Source: Desulfovibrio sp. (GTDB taxonomy: Bacteria; Desulfobacterota; Desulfovibrionia; Desulfovibrionales; Desulfovibrionaceae). Taken from it: DNA of 64,000 bases. The notes below the pieces were generated by a model. The model worked only from the letters and a program-made list of their open reading frames with translations, ran no database searches and was not told the origin of the DNA. Position 1 is the first letter of the stretch, and each line of letters begins with the position of its first letter. The position numbers were made by a program, and so were the translations under genes. Shown here one piece after another: positions 8,437 through 17,079 of the stretch. Where the stretch lies: NCBI GenBank assembly GCA_030145055.1, contig JAQYWK010000002.1, positions 434,001-498,000 of the forward strand, read 5' to 3'.

Positions 8437-8829
8437 TTACAATAATTTCATTTTTTTCATCGCCGCTTCAACGTCATCAACGGTGATAGGCTTAACGAGA
8501 TATTCCGAAGCGCCACCTTTATATAATGCATTCATAACATTTTTAGGGTCATCAAGAGCTGTGGTCATCATAACCTTAACCTCCCTTTTAGGAGGAATAG
8601 AAAATAGTTCTTCCAATTGGCGGATCTTTTTTAATGCTTCCTGCCCATCCATTTCCGGCATCATTATATCCATACAAATCAGATTATAAGGAGTACTATT
8701 AAGGCCTGCTTCAAAAAGTTTAACTGCTTCAAGCCCATTTGAAGATGTGTCACACTCTCCATATTTTCTCATTATATTAGAAATGTACTTCATGCTTGCA
8801 AGTTCATCTTCAACAACTAATATTTTCAT
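8437..8829 (-). CDS. CheY-like single receiver domain protein
   Basis: A 130-residue receiver domain without an output domain. It has the acidic pair E7/D8, the phospho-acceptor aspartate in CMDIMMPEMDG (about residue 54), the conserved threonine in MMTTA and lysine in YLVKPI. Such proteins act by protein contact, as in chemotaxis or phosphorelays. RBS AAGGGG precedes ATG. No kinase is adjacent; the stand-alone HPt protein 1.3 kb away could be a relay partner, as an inference only. Confidence 0.9.
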   Translation of the reverse strand: MKILVVEDELASMKYISNIMRKYGECDTSSNGLEAVKLFEAGLNSTPYNLICMDIMMPEMDGQEALKKIRQLEELFSIPPKREVKVMMTTALDDPKNVMNALYKGGASEYLVKPITVDDVEAAMKKMKLL

Positions 8830-8953
8830 ACAACCCCTTATGGAATATATTAATACCGAAATAATGAATGTTATCGTTTTTCTTTCCCTTAATGACCTTG
8901 CAGTCAGTCAAAATCACAGGTAGTTATTCATCAAAACTTAAACAGGACTTAAC

Positions 8954-9280
8954 ATGATCGATACTATCTTATCCATTCCTTTTTTCATAAATACAAAGCT
9001 CGGTACGGGCCCTCACTGGGACCATTGGCCTTTCGGGCCGGGCTTTGGCGATCTTAACGCTTCACTTTTAAAAATTGCATTTTGCGCATTAATCCTTGGC
9101 TTCATCATTGTATTCTTAAGAGTTCTTTTTGGCCCCAAAGGATTCTTCAGAGATCATGAAATGGACAGAGAAGCCGAAGAGATGCGAATTAAGCAGCTTG
9201 AAACTCTTGATGAACAACTTGAAGCTGGTGAAATTTCTGAACTTGACTACAAGTTCACCAAAAAGAAAATTCTGCACTAA
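8954..9280 (+). CDS. small membrane protein with SHOCT domain
   Basis: A 108-residue protein with an N-terminal loop rich in G, P, W and H, one membrane segment (residues 36-58: LKIAFCALILGFIIVFLRVLF) and a C-terminal SHOCT-type motif: IKQLETLDEQLEAGEISELDYKFTKKKI. SHOCT domains are short oligomerisation tails of unknown role. RBS AGGA precedes ATG. It ends 8 bases before the HD phosphohydrolase, so the two are probably one transcript. Confidence 0.7.
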   Translation: MIDTILSIPFFINTKLGTGPHWDHWPFGPGFGDLNASLLKIAFCALILGFIIVFLRVLFGPKGFFRDHEMDREAEEMRIKQLETLDEQLEAGEISELDYKFTKKKILH

Positions 9281-9288
9281 TAATCTCT

Positions 9289-10050
9289 ATGGTAAAGTTT
9301 AAAGACATATTCAAAAGTTTCAGCGCGCCCTACCTGAAAACTAGCAATGAACGCGAGCATTCAGATTATCAACTGAAATACGACCATTCATTGCGGGTAC
9401 TTGAAAACTGCCAAGGAATATGTGAATCTTTAAACCTCACACCTCAGCAGATTCAAACAGCCGATATTGCAGCTCTTTTTCACGACACAGGACGCTTTCC
9501 GCAATATTTTAAATATAAAACATTTAAAGATTGCGACTCGTGCAACCACGCGACGATGGGCGTGAAGCAAATTATTCGCGAAAACCTCCTTAGAGATTTG
9601 CCTAAATCTCAACTTAGGATCATACTCGGTGCGATCGCCTTGCATAATCGCATGGAAATACCGCCCCACATTCCAGAACAACTGCGGACTGTGACGAAAA
9701 TAATCCGCGATTCGGACAAAATTGATATCATGGGAGTTATGCTTGTCCATATGAATGAGAGTAAACATCTTGGCTCCGTGGCCTTAATGGGACTTGAGGA
9801 GAAGCCTGATGAGATTACTGACTCTGTGCTAGCATCAGTAAAAGCTGGCGAGCAGGCAATCTACACAGACATGACCTGCATAAACGATTTTAGACTTCTC
9901 ATCTTGAGCTGGGCATATGACCTGAATTATACATGGTCCAAAAAGCAAATGATCAACCGCAATGTGGTTGGGCAAATATTTTCTCAACTACCTGACACTC
10001 CCAAAATTGCTCGTTTGTACGAACCTGTTATGAATCACCTAAATTCATAA
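9289..10050 (+). CDS. HD-domain phosphohydrolase
   Basis: A 253-residue HD-superfamily protein. The metal ligands H-HD-D are visible: H in DHSLRVLENC, HD in LFHDTGRFPQ, H in NHATMG and D in IIRDSDKIDIMG. The conserved HNR (ALHNRMEIPP) is typical of a family of bacterial HD proteins acting on nucleotides or related phosphate esters; the substrate is unknown. It follows the SHOCT protein by 8 bases. The ribosome site is weak, so translational coupling is likely. Confidence 0.75.
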   Translation: MVKFKDIFKSFSAPYLKTSNEREHSDYQLKYDHSLRVLENCQGICESLNLTPQQIQTADIAALFHDTGRFPQYFKYKTFKDCDSCNHATMGVKQIIRENLLRDLPKSQLRIILGAIALHNRMEIPPHIPEQLRTVTKIIRDSDKIDIMGVMLVHMNESKHLGSVALMGLEEKPDEITDSVLASVKAGEQAIYTDMTCINDFRLLILSWAYDLNYTWSKKQMINRNVVGQIFSQLPDTPKIARLYEPVMNHLNS

Positions 10051-10165
10051 TCGACTGTTTTCTTATAAAGTATATTAGTTTATTGCTTTTTCAAATTTGG
10101 TACTTACTTATCGGTTAGGAATATTTCAATATACCATAAACAAATAATACAATGGACACAGAAAC

Positions 10166-11077
10166 ATGATCGAAGCTAATCAAGATATTATCATACTAGG
10201 AGCTGGCCCTGCAGGATTGCAAGCCGCCATTCATGCAGCAAGGAAAGGACTTAAAGTTCTTGTTCTAGGTAAAAATGATAAAAGTAGTCTCTGGTGGGCA
10301 CATATCGAAAACTTTTGTTGTACTCTTGAAATTTCCGGTGAACAAATTTTAAAAACTGGCCAACAACAAGCTGAAAGTTTTGGGGCTATCTTCTTTAATG
10401 AAGATGTTCTGAGCATAGTTCCGCCGGACCTGATGTCACTTGATGGCAGCGGGTTCACTGTGAACAGCGAAACAAAAACATTCAAGACCAAAGCCATCAT
10501 CATATGTACAGGAACTACCCGTAACAAACTGGGCGTCCCCGGCGAAAAAGAACTTTTCGGGAAAGGTGTCAGCTATTGTGTTGAGTGTGATGGAAACTTC
10601 TTCAAAGGTGAAGAAGTCGCTGTTGTTGGTGGAGAAAGTGCTGCAGCAGGCGGCGCGCTTCACTTAACACACCTAGCTTCCAAAACACATTTGGTGGCAA
10701 AAGAATTCTCATTCGCGCCAGAACTTATGCAGCGCCTTAAAGATGCAGGTGTTATAATTCACGAAGGCGTTGATGTTAAAGAAATCACAGGCGAATCCGG
10801 TGTTGACGGCTTAGTTTTAGATAATGGAAACACACTTGGAGTTACAGGTGTCTTCATTGAGCTCGGAGCAAAGGGAGTCATGTCTCTTGCCGCAGAGCTA
10901 GGGATAACTCTTGATGACTCAATGAAATTCATCAAGACAGATAAACAGCAGCGCACCAACGTGCCTGGACTCTTTGCAGCTGGAGACATCTGCGGACCTC
11001 CTTTACAGATGGCAAAAGCTGTCGGCGAAGGCTGCGTAGCAGGTCTCACTGCCGCTAAGTTTGCAAAAAAACTTTAG
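10166..11077 (+). CDS. thioredoxin reductase-like FAD oxidoreductase
   Basis: A 303-residue flavoprotein. GAGPAGLQAAIHAAR near residues 12-26 binds FAD; CVECDG near residue 135 is in the position of the redox CxxC of thioredoxin reductase; GGESAAAGGAL near 150 is the NAD(P)H-binding loop; GLFAAGDICG at the C-terminus is the second FAD motif. It therefore probably transfers electrons from NAD(P)H to a small thiol protein. No thioredoxin gene lies next to it. A strong terminator follows at 11101. TxR-like proteins with alternative partners are common in Desulfovibrio, so the physiological substrate is open. Confidence 0.75.
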   Translation: MIEANQDIIILGAGPAGLQAAIHAARKGLKVLVLGKNDKSSLWWAHIENFCCTLEISGEQILKTGQQQAESFGAIFFNEDVLSIVPPDLMSLDGSGFTVNSETKTFKTKAIIICTGTTRNKLGVPGEKELFGKGVSYCVECDGNFFKGEEVAVVGGESAAAGGALHLTHLASKTHLVAKEFSFAPELMQRLKDAGVIIHEGVDVKEITGESGVDGLVLDNGNTLGVTGVFIELGAKGVMSLAAELGITLDDSMKFIKTDKQQRTNVPGLFAAGDICGPPLQMAKAVGEGCVAGLTAAKFAKKL

Positions 11078-11100
11078 CACTGCGCAAACAAGCTTATACA

Positions 11101-11151
11101 AAAGCCCGTTTTCAAAATGTCTTTATGGCATTTTGGAAACGGGCTTTTTTT
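11101..11151 (+). terminator. strong terminator after TrxR-like gene
   Basis: Long hairpin whose outer arms AAAGCCCGTTT and AAACGGGCTTT pair perfectly, with CAAAATG/CATTTTG inside, followed by TTTTTTT. Located 23 bases after the stop codon. Confidence 0.9.
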
Positions 11152-11177
11152 ATTTATATTTTTGAAAGTAATCCTAC

Positions 11178-11212
11178 AGCACAGATAGCCAAGAATAATT
11201 GCTATCTGTGCT
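11178..11212. repeat. 12-bp perfect inverted repeat
   Basis: AGCACAGATAGC and its complement flank an 11-base spacer. It lies just downstream of the minus-strand HAD-like gene but has no T-run on that strand, so it may be a weak terminator or an RNA stabiliser. Confidence 0.5.
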
Positions 11213-11228
11213 AACGTTCTTAATCACA

Positions 11229-11909
11229 TTACTTGCGCGATGAATAAATATAATTGGGATATAAGAACGCAGTTCCCTTCTTTGCTCCTGCGACATCAGA
11301 CTGTATAACACCTACCCTCGCGACGATATTAAGACCGGTGCCACTTAAACCCCGGCAAACTTCATCGTAAAAACCACTCGAATCGTCATCATATTTAGGT
11401 GGCATTAAATATAACCCTGACCAGCCAGAATACCCCGCCCCTGCAAGATTTTCCAAGATAGACACACGCATGTTTTCCGGCCTGTGCGAAATCAAAAAAA
11501 CAGGAACATTATGCGCAAGAAGCGAATCATATAGTTCCAGAGTTGGCTGTATTACAGGTAAAATTCCTAGAATAACATTGGCATCTACGCCCTTACGTGC
11601 ACTTATATTATCAGAAAACCCCTGTTTTCTGCGTGCATTGTAAGTAGAGACCAAAACATCTTCCACCGACATTACCACCGCAGGATATTTTATCCCCCCT
11701 ACAACAGCCTTTTCTACAGCATCCACAATTTTTTTAGCGGAAGTTTGTACTTCCTGTAAGTACTGACCGCTTTCGTGATATTCCAAAATGCGGGACCGCG
11801 CGTCGGGAAGAGACACCATCTGCCCTATATCTTTTAATTGTCTGACATTGCTAGAAACACAGCCAGCCACATTAAAAACAAGTAAAATAATACAAATACG
11901 TGCAAACAA
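11229..11909 (-). CDS. lipoprotein resembling inactive HAD acid phosphatase
   Basis: About 226 residues. A signal peptide ends in the lipobox VAGC, so it is likely a lipoprotein. The rest follows class B / plant-type acid phosphatases of the HAD superfamily: VVMSVEDVLVST, then PVFLISHRPENMR, LAGAGYSGWSGLYL and a final LYPNYIY. In active enzymes the first motif is DxDxT; here it reads S-V-E-D-V, so the nucleophilic aspartate is missing (Ser at about 81, Glu at 83). The C-terminal GDQxSDL site is also altered (GVIQSDV). TTG at 11909 was chosen because AGGGG lies eight bases upstream; an earlier TTG at 11930 exists. Confidence 0.7.
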   Translation of the reverse strand: MFARICIILLVFNVAGCVSSNVRQLKDIGQMVSLPDARSRILEYHESGQYLQEVQTSAKKIVDAVEKAVVGGIKYPAVVMSVEDVLVSTYNARRKQGFSDNISARKGVDANVILGILPVIQPTLELYDSLLAHNVPVFLISHRPENMRVSILENLAGAGYSGWSGLYLMPPKYDDDSSGFYDEVCRGLSGTGLNIVARVGVIQSDVAGAKKGTAFLYPNYIYSSRK

Positions 11910-11990
11910 TATGATTACCCCTGATAACAAAATCTAAACACTATACCTCTGCTCCATCGTGCTTAGTGATTATCATAAGGAGCTTAAAAA

Positions 11991-13145
11991 CTACAATGCT
12001 TTCACTACGGTAGTTTCTTTTTTAGATTTAACAAAAACAAAGGCACCGATAACAGCCGTAAACGGCGCAACCGTAACCAGACCAAAGCTTCCAACCAGAG
12101 TTTTGAGCACTTCTGCTGAAACATATATGAAGTTAAAAGTATTAACGAGTGGAACTCCTTGCGCCATAAAAGCCATCAACAGCGTCACAAATCCCCCCGA
12201 ATATGCGAGGAGTAAAGTCGTTGTCATAGTCCCGACAACAGCCCTGCCGACCCGCAGACCAGATGCTAATGCTTCTAAATTCGTGATATTAGGATTTGCA
12301 CGAACCACTTCATCCATGCTTACAGCTACGTCCATGGAAAGATCCATAACTGCGCCGGAACAAGCCAGAAAAACCGCTGCAACATAAATCTTAGTCAAAT
12401 CAAGATGACCAAAACCAGAATACAGTAAAGTTTCCGCAAAAGGCATCACAGCGCCATGTAAATGCAGATGGGATGTAAAGTAAATTGCAAGCAGACAACT
12501 TGTGAACACTCCAAGAAATGAACCAACAAAAGCGACAATCCCTCTCCGGTTCAATCCCGCAACCATGAAAATGATCACCGCGCAAAGGCCTGTAACCAAC
12601 GCAAGCGTAAACCATACAGGATCAACTCCGCGAAGTAGTCCCGGAATCAGAAGTTTCCATATGGCAAGAGCAGTGAACATAAATGAAAATAAAGCTTTAG
12701 CACCAGTCCATCCGCCGAACACAAGTAAGAGAAATGCGAACAATCCTACTAAAAACAACTGAGTTCCGATCCTGTAGTGATCTTGAGGATTTATAAAAAT
12801 GACCTCCCCGTCAGGACTGAGCGACAGGACAGTCAAAACATAATCACCAACTTTAAAAATTTTATCCTTATCCATCTGTCCGAGCATCTCATTTACGCCC
12901 TGCATGACCTCACCTTCAAATTTGCCATCAAGCATCTTCAAAGTCACGGACTGCGGTCCAGTTTTGACCATGCCAAACTGATGAACTTCGCTATTATCTA
13001 CAGCGACAACTTCCCCCTTACATCTAACCGCGTTATCAGCGATGCGCTCATCAAATTCAGTAGGGATGAAACAAAGAGTAGCAGTCAGAAGAACAAACAC
13101 TGCTACAAGTATAAACTCATGATTTTTAGAAATATTTATCATCAT
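11991..13145 (-). CDS. YibE/F-like membrane protein
   Basis: A 384-residue protein with one N-terminal membrane helix, a soluble segment of about 100 residues (HRIGTQLFLV follows it), and seven or eight membrane helices. The helix-rich part contains the YibE/F signatures SGAVMDLSMDVAVSMDEV and GRAVVGTMTTTLLLAYSGG. The family is of unknown transport function. It starts with ATGATG at 13145. It is transcribed away from the phosphatase gene's end and lies just before the HAD-like lipoprotein, possibly in one transcript. Confidence 0.8.
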   Translation of the reverse strand: MMINISKNHEFILVAVFVLLTATLCFIPTEFDERIADNAVRCKGEVVAVDNSEVHQFGMVKTGPQSVTLKMLDGKFEGEVMQGVNEMLGQMDKDKIFKVGDYVLTVLSLSPDGEVIFINPQDHYRIGTQLFLVGLFAFLLLVFGGWTGAKALFSFMFTALAIWKLLIPGLLRGVDPVWFTLALVTGLCAVIIFMVAGLNRRGIVAFVGSFLGVFTSCLLAIYFTSHLHLHGAVMPFAETLLYSGFGHLDLTKIYVAAVFLACSGAVMDLSMDVAVSMDEVVRANPNITNLEALASGLRVGRAVVGTMTTTLLLAYSGGFVTLLMAFMAQGVPLVNTFNFIYVSAEVLKTLVGSFGLVTVAPFTAVIGAFVFVKSKKETTVVKAL

Positions 13146-13244
13146 TAAGCCGGATGTTTATGAACGTTTTTGAGCAAAAAAATCGCAGAGCGGCGCATTT
13201 TATTGCAACCGCCCTGCACATAGTGAACAAATTACCGATCCGAA

Positions 13245-14756
13245 TTATTTAGATGCGACCTTTGCATGACCTTTTTTCGCGTAAACACGAGGAGAAACGC
13301 CCATTACAGACATAATTTTGAATGCAATATCAACGTTATCGTAATAACCGTTAAAGGACATAGCTCCTACGCCCATTGCAGAAGTAGAGACGGGAACACC
13401 AGTATGTTTAAAGGATGTCCAACCAAGACCTGCGTTATTATTTAAAACATGAGTGATAGCTGTAGTTAATGGATCATATCCACCATATAGATTGTAAAGT
13501 TCAGGTTCTTTACATTTATCACCGTTCATTGTGCGTTTATATGCATCTTTAAGCATTGCAAGCTGATAGTCTTTTACTACCATAGGATCTTTCTTCGCAT
13601 CCCCTTCAAACTTAAGTCCGAAATAGTGAGTGATAGAAGGGATGATATCATCGAAGTTAACATTACCTTTATTTTCTTCTTTCCAAAGTGTTACAACTTC
13701 ATCGGTAAACTTCTGAAATGAAACTTCCTGAGGCTTAAGTGCATCGTAATAAGAACCGTATTTTGTTCCGGCAAAACCAAGAGTCAATCCACCACATTCA
13801 TGGTCACCAGTAACTACAATAAGAGTCTCTTTAGGATGTTTTTTCGCAAACTCAACAGCTTCTGCAATTGAGTTATCGAATGAAACCGTATTGTGGATAA
13901 ATGCCGCCGCATCATTCGCATGACATGCCCAGTCGATTTTTCCACCTTCGACCATAAGGAAGAATCCTTCTGGATTATCAAGCATTTCAATCGCTTTCTG
14001 TGTGAATTCTGGAAGAGTAATATCTTGAGGGCGCATATCCATTGCATAAGGAAGTGCCTTTGAATCCTGTAACCATTTATTCCATGAAATAATCTTACCA
14101 TCGGATGGTTTAAGAGACATGAATTCATCTTTGTCGGATACAACTTTGTAGCCTGCACCTTTAATCATTTCGAGGGCATTACCCTTGAAATTTTTTGTAT
14201 TTTTCTTCTTATTGGCAGGATCTTTCAAACCACCACCGCCGAAGAAGTCAAAGTCGCTTTCAGAAAGAGCGACATCAATATCGTAATACTGTCCTCTCGT
14301 AGGCACGTGAGCATAAAATGCGGCCGGAGTAGCATGGTCAATTGATACGCTTGAAACGATACCTACCTTCATACCTTGGTCGCGGGCTATTTCAGCAATG
14401 GATTTAACATCCTTCTGACGAGGGCCCATACCGAGCATGCCGATATTTGTTTTAATACCACTCGCAATGGATGTTCCAGCGGCGGCTGATCCCGTAATAA
14501 ACCTGTCCGCGGCGTAAGTTGTGGTCATCCCCTGAGCTGGCAAGGTACTCATTAGTAATTGCTTGCCCGTAAATTTTTCTACAGCCATTCTTTGCGGAAT
14601 TCCCATACCATCACCGATAAAAAGGAATACATACTTAGCAGGAGCCCCTTTATGTACCTGTACTTTTTTACCCTTTGCATGCGCTGGAACAGCAGTAACG
14701 ACAACGAAACATACTAACATCAACATAAACTGTTTAGCTTTACTGGTACAATTCAT
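13245..14756 (-). CDS. phoA: alkaline phosphatase
   Basis: A 503-residue PhoA-family enzyme exported by a signal peptide (hydrophobic core LMLVCFVVVTAVPAHA). Metal and catalytic residues are visible: FIGDGMG (Asp), TGSAAAGTSIASG (nucleophile Ser; Gly replaces the usual Asp before it), DHATPAAFYAH, GGKIDWACHANDAA, GDHECGG and KHTGVPVSTSAMG. It releases phosphate from monoesters in the periplasm. The start was set at 14756 because GGAGG lies seven bases upstream; the longer frame from 14789 has no such site. Upstream are four heptamers at 11-base spacing that resemble a Pho box. Confidence 0.92.
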   Translation of the reverse strand: MNCTSKAKQFMLMLVCFVVVTAVPAHAKGKKVQVHKGAPAKYVFLFIGDGMGIPQRMAVEKFTGKQLLMSTLPAQGMTTTYAADRFITGSAAAGTSIASGIKTNIGMLGMGPRQKDVKSIAEIARDQGMKVGIVSSVSIDHATPAAFYAHVPTRGQYYDIDVALSESDFDFFGGGGLKDPANKKKNTKNFKGNALEMIKGAGYKVVSDKDEFMSLKPSDGKIISWNKWLQDSKALPYAMDMRPQDITLPEFTQKAIEMLDNPEGFFLMVEGGKIDWACHANDAAAFIHNTVSFDNSIAEAVEFAKKHPKETLIVVTGDHECGGLTLGFAGTKYGSYYDALKPQEVSFQKFTDEVVTLWKEENKGNVNFDDIIPSITHYFGLKFEGDAKKDPMVVKDYQLAMLKDAYKRTMNGDKCKEPELYNLYGGYDPLTTAITHVLNNNAGLGWTSFKHTGVPVSTSAMGVGAMSFNGYYDNVDIAFKIMSVMGVSPRVYAKKGHAKVASK

Positions 14757-15091
14757 CAGATCCTCCGCATTTAATGTTATGAACAACAAACTTTAAATTC
14801 ACATCATGCAAAGACTCGTTTACCAGTAATAAAAGACAGTCAGATTACGCCTTTGTAACGAACATGCAACTCTCTTTTTTATATAAATATTACAGATACA
14901 AGAATTAACTCCTTACAATTTCACACCAACTGCGTATGTTTTAGTGCTAGATATATACTCTTATAATTTTATCAAACAACGAAGACTCGTTACAAATAAT
15001 ACATTGTTACATAACTAAACTATAGTTTTTCAAAGCAGTAACATCATAATAAACTGACTATGACACTTTTTGCACATGATAATGATTGAGC
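14757..15091. other. divergent intergenic region, phosphatase and rnf
   Basis: An AT-rich region between divergently transcribed phoA and the rnf operon. It holds the Pho-box-like array at 14820-14859 and a TGATAATGATT word at 15077-15088 that matches half of a Fur box. No small gene with a ribosome site was found. Confidence 0.5.
14820..14859 (-). promoter_or_regulatory. candidate Pho-box array
   Basis: On the minus strand the heptamers GTTACAA, GTAATCT, GTCTTTT and CTGGTAA begin at exact 11-base intervals. PhoB sites consist of 7-base units repeated every 11 bases. The array is about 65 bases before the alkaline phosphatase start, which suits a phosphate-starvation promoter. The match to the E. 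coli unit CTGTCAT is poor, so confidence is low. Confidence 0.3.
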
Positions 15092-15120
15092 TAGACAAAA
15101 GCCTTCGGTTTCACTATATA
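15092..15120 (+). promoter_or_regulatory. candidate sigma-70 promoter of the rnf operon
   Basis: TAGACA and TATATA are separated by 17 bases, 40 bases upstream of the cytochrome start codon. The TGATAATGATT word directly upstream could be an iron-regulator half site. Confidence 0.45.
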
Positions 15121-15159
15121 TTTTATAATTAAAATTCTCTACTAAACGAGGACTAATCG

Positions 15160-15906
15160 GTGCATAAAAAGTTTTTACCCCTCTCCATCCTACTCATTGT
15201 ACTCCTTGGACTAGCCGTCTCCGGATACATGACTTCTCCTGATAAACCAAAAGTTCCAGTGCGAATTTTATTAAAAAATAGCGGTGGGAAAGTAATTTTT
15301 ACGCATATTAAGCACCTTAAAGATTATGAAATTGCATGTGACAACTGCCACCACGAGCGTGCTGGCAACGAAACAGAGCCGCTCCCCTGCGGATCTTGTC
15401 ACCCTCAAGCATTTGACCAAGACTATGTTCGCGATCATATTAACTCATTCCCAGACGAAACATACTGCGTAACCTGCCACCACGCAGAACTAGGCGAGCT
15501 TAACTTCGACCACGAAGCTCACGAAGATTACGCTGACGAAGATTGTCAGACATGTCACCACGGTGCTGAAATTGAAGAAGAACCGCAAAACTGTACCAAC
15601 TGTCATACCAGTGCCGGAACAGAGGATATACCAAGCATCCGAACCGCCGCTCATGATCGTTGCGTTACCTGCCATGAAGAGCAGTTTGAGGACGAAATGA
15701 AAGGTTGTAACACTTGCCATAAAGTGAAAAACATGAAGAAATTTGAAGGTGACACCACTCCGTGTAGTCAATGCCATCAAAATGAGAGTAAAGACCTGGT
15801 TCCAAATCGCCTCGACGCATTCCATAACCTGTGTATGGATTGTCACAAAGAACTTAAGCGTGGGCCTTACAAAGATAATGACTGTGACAAATGTCACTTA
15901 AGATAA
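15160..15906 (+). CDS. periplasmic decaheme cytochrome c of the Rnf operon
   Basis: A 248-residue protein with an uncleaved-looking N-terminal hydrophobic anchor (PLSILLIVLLGLAVSGYM) and exactly ten CxxCH heme-binding motifs, for example CDNCH, CGSCH, CVTCH and CDKCH. It should be a membrane-tethered periplasmic cytochrome. In Desulfovibrio a cytochrome of this kind precedes rnfC and is thought to link the complex to the periplasmic cytochrome c pool. It is the first gene of the operon: the start is GTG with GAGG upstream, and rnfC begins 16 bases after its stop. Confidence 0.9.
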   Translation: MHKKFLPLSILLIVLLGLAVSGYMTSPDKPKVPVRILLKNSGGKVIFTHIKHLKDYEIACDNCHHERAGNETEPLPCGSCHPQAFDQDYVRDHINSFPDETYCVTCHHAELGELNFDHEAHEDYADEDCQTCHHGAEIEEEPQNCTNCHTSAGTEDIPSIRTAAHDRCVTCHEEQFEDEMKGCNTCHKVKNMKKFEGDTTPCSQCHQNESKDLVPNRLDAFHNLCMDCHKELKRGPYKDNDCDKCHLR

Positions 15907-15922
15907 GGTGGATACAGTTACT

Positions 15923-17077
15923 ATGAACCCTATTTTTTCACTTACTCCATCAGATCGCGGACCAGTACTGCGAATCAGGGAGCAGGAACTCAGTTCTGCG
16001 CTCACCATATCTCTCGAAATAACAGGTCTTAAACCGCTTGTTTCAAGGGGAGAACTCGTTGCGAAAGGTCAGCAATTATGCGTTGACCCTGCCAATAAAC
16101 TTCCATCCGTACATTCTTCCGTTTCAGGCAAGGTTCTAGATCTAAAGAAAGACTTCATTCTCATCGAAGAAGAAGGTGACAGGTTAGCTGAGCCGCTTAA
16201 ATTTAACAACTCAGATAGTGTTTCAATGTTAAGTGACTTGCGGGATGCCGGTATTGATGTGCACGGTTTTAAACAAGGGTGCACTTTAATCATCAACGCT
16301 GTTCCGAAAGAGTTCGGCATTGATGGACACAGATTTCTGATTGAAGAATTCAACCATATTATGAGCGAAGGACTGGACTACTTAAAGAAAGCTATCTCGC
16401 CCATAGCATCAGCAATTGCCGTCCCTGAGGGCATGGCATGGACTCTCCCCGGATGCACGGGGCACGAAATTGACCCAGTATATCCTGCGGGACTGCCACC
16501 GATGGTTGTTAAATCCGTAACGGGCAAAGAGATGCCTCCGGATGTTTGCGTGATTGATGCCGCCACCCTGTACAGAATTGGTCGTACAGTTCATGGCAAA
16601 CAGCCTGTCACCGAGATTATGGTTAAAGTAGGCTCTACCCTGTTCCAGACTCCAGTTGGAACTACCGTGGGGTTGCTAACCAGTAAAGCCGGGTTCAGCC
16701 TATCTGATGGAGACAGGGTGCTACTAGGCGGACCTTTATCAGGCCGTGCGGTTTACTCTTTGAACCATGGTATTTCTGCATCCACGCAAGCGGTGACGGT
16801 AATTCATGGCGGAGATGATCCCGTGGCAAAAGACTCCCCCTGCGTCGGGTGCGGGGAATGTGTACTTAAATGTCCGGCTAGACTTATGCCGAACATGATT
16901 TCGCGCCACGCAGAATTCGGATTTTTTGAAAACACGCAAAACTATTTCATTGCATCATGTTTCGAATGCGGACTTTGCGCTTACTGGTGCACAGCTCAGC
17001 GGCCTCTGCTACAGTATATAAGACTGGCGAAGAAAGAGCTTTTAGATAAACCAATACTTGAAGACCTTCGGAAGTAG
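15923..17077 (+). CDS. rnfC: Rnf complex subunit RnfC, shortened form
   Basis: A 384-residue RnfC. The N-terminal barrel-sandwich region is present (residues 36-75: PLVSRGELVAKGQQ, PSVHSSVSGKV). The two ferredoxin-type motifs near residues 306-317 and 346-356 are CVGCGECVLKCP and CFECGLCAYWC. Classical RnfC has a glycine-rich NADH/FMN motif of GGAGFPT type after the N-terminal domain; here that position reads DAGIDVHGFKQG (residues 108-119). The protein is also about 50 or more residues shorter than typical. ATG at 15923 was chosen over GTG at 15908 because AAGGTGG lies 11 bases before it. Confidence 0.88.
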   Translation: MNPIFSLTPSDRGPVLRIREQELSSALTISLEITGLKPLVSRGELVAKGQQLCVDPANKLPSVHSSVSGKVLDLKKDFILIEEEGDRLAEPLKFNNSDSVSMLSDLRDAGIDVHGFKQGCTLIINAVPKEFGIDGHRFLIEEFNHIMSEGLDYLKKAISPIASAIAVPEGMAWTLPGCTGHEIDPVYPAGLPPMVVKSVTGKEMPPDVCVIDAATLYRIGRTVHGKQPVTEIMVKVGSTLFQTPVGTTVGLLTSKAGFSLSDGDRVLLGGPLSGRAVYSLNHGISASTQAVTVIHGGDDPVAKDSPCVGCGECVLKCPARLMPNMISRHAEFGFFENTQNYFIASCFECGLCAYWCTAQRPLLQYIRLAKKELLDKPILEDLRK

Positions 17078-17079
17078 AT

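Noticed and set aside
15061-15080. Sigma-54-like TGACAC...TGCAC before the rnf operon
   Set aside because: The distance between the G pair position and GC is eight bases instead of ten, and the second G is A.
15077-15091. Fur box before the rnf promoter
   Set aside because: Only the left half (TGATAAT) matches; the second half is not symmetrical.
15490-15897. Minus-strand frame opposite the decaheme cytochrome
   Set aside because: Its residues are the complement of repeated CxxCH codons; it has no ribosome site or protein-like pattern.
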